A DNA stretch of 62,619 nt from DALYDK01 sp964477125 (GTDB lineage Bacteria; Patescibacteriota; Saccharimonadia; Saccharimonadales; CAIOMD01). Positions 60,139 to 62,619 of the stretch are shown one piece after another. The first letter of the stretch is position 1. Every line of letters begins with the position of its first letter. The DNA lies in contig CAYZCZ010000003.1 in the NCBI GenBank assembly GCA_964477125.1, positions 1 to 62,619 of the forward strand, read 5' to 3'. The notes below the pieces were generated by a model that searched no databases, was not told the origin of the DNA, and was given only the letters and a program-made list of their open reading frames with translations. A program made the translations under genes and the position numbers.

Positions 60139-62619
60139 ATGATAACCAAAACACACAACATTAAGCCTAAGAAATGGTTAGCCCTTTTTCTGTTTTGTTC
60201 TTTTATTATTATTTCGTATTCAGCACAGGCATTTGCCCAATCTACACTCAGCCCTGGCTCGGCTAGTGGTTCTTTAAACGCAGGAGGATACGTACTCACT
60301 CCAAGCTACGTCAATGTAAATAAAGACTGGGACTTTAAATACAACCCCACAAATAACATTATTATTGCTCAAAAAGGTGACAAGGTAGCCGTTTACCAAA
60401 ATAGTGACATTGGATGGGAACAGCGACCCGACTATTACAACCAAGGCGGTGAAACTTTTTCCTGTGGATCACATATTGTAAAAACTTCGGGTGGTGGTGG
60501 TAATGCAAACCCAAATGGTGGCGTTACAGCACCGACATCAGATTCGTACAGACTGTATGAAGGAGATAAGGGTGGTTGTACAGATGACCAATATCATGAA
60601 AATAATGTTGCCGTTACCGAGGCAAAGAATATCGATGCTGCAGCAAAAATAAACTATGGAAATCCGCCTGTTGGCTGTAAAGGTTTTAATGGAACACCAG
60701 CAGCAGGTGCTAACTATGCGTGTCCTGGTGGTAAGGGTGGTGTTGTTGAAGGTGTATACAAAGCAGATGGAGCAGATGCAGCCAATGCAGCAGCCCTAAA
60801 AGCAGCCGCAGAAGCCGTCAAACCTGCTAACGATAGTGGCTCACAAAGCTCAAGCGGAGACACATGCTTAGATAGTGCTGGTGTCTTTGGATGGGTTATT
60901 TGCGAAGTTGCCGATAAGGTAGACGCTTTTGCAAATAATGTTGAGAAAATGCTACAAGATCTATTAAGAATTAATAACCTTTCAGATTCTTCGGGCCTTT
61001 ATGATGGCTGGAAATTAATAAAGAACCTAGCTTCTATATTTATAGTTTTGTTTGCGCTAATTATTATTGCTAGCCAAATTTTTGGATTTGAATTTTTAAG
61101 TGCCTATACTGTTAAAAAAGCAATTCCAAGGCTATTTATTGCAGTAATTGCACTGCAACTATCATGGTTCTTAGCAATCTCTCTAGTAAGTATAGCCAAT
61201 GCCATTGGTGACGGAATCCAGGCATTATTACTGTTACCTTTTAAGGATTTAGGGACCGCTATACATAACGGAAATGCAATATCAGAAATAATGAAACAAT
61301 TTACTAGTAGCACCGGTGGTGGCACTTCAGGGGATATAGGTACCGGAGGTATATTACTAGTTGCCGCAGGTACTGCTGGCTTTATGGCGGTTGGTGGTTT
61401 AGGTGGCTTAGTAATGGGTATTATCATTATTGGTTTAGCTGTTTTGGTTGCGTTTGTTACCCTTGTTCTTAGGGTAATTATTGTTTGGGGGTTGGTAGTT
61501 ATAATGCCTTTGGCAATTGTTGCTTGGGTACTTCCAGCAACCCAAAAATACTGGGATCAGTGGTGGGGTACTTTTTGGAAACTTTTGTTTATGTACCCTT
61601 TAATTATTGGGTTACTAACTATTGGGAAAATTGGAGCCTACTTGGCCGCCCAGGCTGGTACGGGTGGAATTGATGCAAACGGCGTTACTGGTATGTTACA
61701 ACTAACACATTTCGCAACAATTAAACCAATTTTTATATTTGCAGTTAGTGGCACGGCTGTTGTTACGTTTTTAATAATCATTATTGCTTATTTTGGCCCT
61801 TATTTTCTTATACCATCTAGCTTTAAATTTGGCGGAACGTTATTTGCCAAAGCATCTGGTGCCATGCAAGGTATGGGTAGCAAATGGGGTAGAAAAGCCG
61901 GAGAAGGCTCTAAAAAAGGCTTACAAGGTGCAGCAGGGAGATATCAACGTAACCATAATAATAAGTTCTCTCGAGGTCTAAATAATGCAATGACTGGGGC
62001 AGTTTTGCCAGGACAACGTGCCAATTCTGCACTGTCTGCCAAAAAAGCATTAGAAGAAAGAAGTTCTCAGCGAGCTGCCCTAATGGAACAGCAGATGAAC
62101 GGTATGTCTCATTTACAAAAAGTAGACTACCTTAGCAAAAAAGCGTCTGCAGGGGATGAATACGAAGCAGAGATTGCAATAGAACAGTTGTATGGTATGA
62201 ACGAAGCTGGCGAGGTAAGAAAAGCCATAAATGCAATGAATACAAATAAAGCCGGATCAGGTTCTTCTAGGCTTCATAGCATATCGAACAAAAACACCAA
62301 AGTTGCTGGTGAAACATGGACTAAGTTACGTGATATGGCAGATGGTGGCGAGGCTTCACTATCAGGAATGAGCGCACAGCAATGGGCAGGTCAAGATGAC
62401 TCCGTATGGCAAAGGATGAATGATAAAAATCTAGATGTGATGGCAGCATCGGGCTTAACAGCTGGAACTACTGCGTATGATGAAAAGAAAGCTAACTTTG
62501 ATAGACAAATGCAAAACATACAAGATACGCCTACCCTAAAAGCTGCTATAAAAGGCGGTGGACAGAAATTCTTAAACGACAACTACAGTAGTCGTCCTGG
62601 TGGTCCTAGTGGTGGTCCT
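60139..62619 (+). CDS. VirB6/TrbL-like T4SS inner-membrane protein, C-terminus cut by window edge
   Basis: 827 codons are visible, still open at the right edge. A signal peptide (about 14-33, AQAFAQS) is followed by a ~240-residue extracytoplasmic Gly/Asn-rich domain, then about seven TM helices (~290-555) including GLVVIMPLAIVAWVLPATQKYWDQWW, and a long Gly/Ala/Lys-rich cytoplasmic tail. This is the layout of extended VirB6 proteins forming the inner-membrane channel. Divergent from the pilin array. The PrgI/VirB4 locus at 41.4 kb supplies the ATPase. Confidence 0.85.
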   Translation, partial: MITKTHNIKPKKWLALFLFCSFIIISYSAQAFAQSTLSPGSASGSLNAGGYVLTPSYVNVNKDWDFKYNPTNNIIIAQKGDKVAVYQNSDIGWEQRPDYYNQGGETFSCGSHIVKTSGGGGNANPNGGVTAPTSDSYRLYEGDKGGCTDDQYHENNVAVTEAKNIDAAAKINYGNPPVGCKGFNGTPAAGANYACPGGKGGVVEGVYKADGADAANAAALKAAAEAVKPANDSGSQSSSGDTCLDSAGVFGWVICEVADKVDAFANNVEKMLQDLLRINNLSDSSGLYDGWKLIKNLASIFIVLFALIIIASQIFGFEFLSAYTVKKAIPRLFIAVIALQLSWFLAISLVSIANAIGDGIQALLLLPFKDLGTAIHNGNAISEIMKQFTSSTGGGTSGDIGTGGILLVAAGTAGFMAVGGLGGLVMGIIIIGLAVLVAFVTLVLRVIIVWGLVVIMPLAIVAWVLPATQKYWDQWWGTFWKLLFMYPLIIGLLTIGKIGAYLAAQAGTGGIDANGVTGMLQLTHFATIKPIFIFAVSGTAVVTFLIIIIAYFGPYFLIPSSFKFGGTLFAKASGAMQGMGSKWGRKAGEGSKKGLQGAAGRYQRNHNNKFSRGLNNAMTGAVLPGQRANSALSAKKALEERSSQRAALMEQQMNGMSHLQKVDYLSKKASAGDEYEAEIAIEQLYGMNEAGEVRKAINAMNTNKAGSGSSRLHSISNKNTKVAGETWTKLRDMADGGEASLSGMSAQQWAGQDDSVWQRMNDKNLDVMAASGLTAGTTAYDEKKANFDRQMQNIQDTPTLKAAIKGGGQKFLNDNYSSRPGGPSGGP

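Overview
This 62.6 kb window comes from an AT-rich bacterium with short intergenic gaps, many single-TM or orphan small proteins and a minimal metabolic repertoire. UGA acts as an ordinary stop (for example in ATGA start/stop overlaps), so the code is standard. Gene content points to Patescibacteria/CPR, most probably Candidatus Saccharibacteria (TM7): a primase without zinc ligands, few biosynthetic genes, a PrgI/VirB4/VirB6/VirB2-like secretion apparatus, and lone salvage or wall enzymes. The phylum call is inference from gene content; there is no rRNA or marker tree here.

Layout. 1-6.2 kb: HAD, Nudix, a secreted dockerin/beta-helix protein, dUTPase, two DUF202 membrane proteins, GNAT enzymes, RNase H. 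6.2-17 kb: an information-processing block on the minus strand (polA-rnhA, dnaG-rpoD-kinase), a peptidoglycan-binding-domain protein, and a degenerate squalene/phytoene synthase homologue overlapping a 7-TM protein. 17.7-23.4 kb: orn, msrB, pyrB with a leader peptide and terminator hairpin, argS, quinone reductase-like. 23.5-36.3 kb: mostly plus strand, with kinase, MacB-like ABC pair, Hsp20, ComF, three tRNA-Ser and one tRNA-Arg surrounded by partial duplications, HIT, rlmH, pyrH and an HTH-HAD fusion. 36.3-41.3 kb: valS, tsaD and a short MurE, with three parS-like palindromes. 41.4-45.5 kb: PrgI, a VirB4 N-terminal-like protein and a VirB4 ATPase. 45.6-51.5 kb: DDAH-like enzyme, a strikingly GC-rich islet with long hairpins, phosphomannomutase and orphans. 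51.6-54 kb: CIRCE-controlled groES-groEL. 54.6-55.4 kb: a gene-free stretch that can fold into nested long-range helices. 56-62.6 kb: PGI/PMI isomerase, seven tandem VirB2-like pilin genes on the minus strand and a divergent VirB6-like gene cut by the window end.

How the parts fit together. The two secretion loci together supply the ATPase, inner-membrane channel and pilin-like parts of a type IV secretion-like machine, plausible for the epibiotic lifestyle of this group. PyrB/PyrH/dUTPase, PMM and PGI/PMI, MurE and TsaD are isolated pathway steps, implying dependence on outside metabolites. At least a dozen single genes carry a -10-like hexamer 6-10 nt before the ATG and no Shine-Dalgarno, suggesting common leaderless transcripts, while operon-internal genes have clear SD sites. 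Two runs of 100 N (48792-48891, 52174-52273) are flanked by identical 55-nt sequences and are scaffolding artefacts rather than missing DNA; once collapsed, both affected genes are intact.
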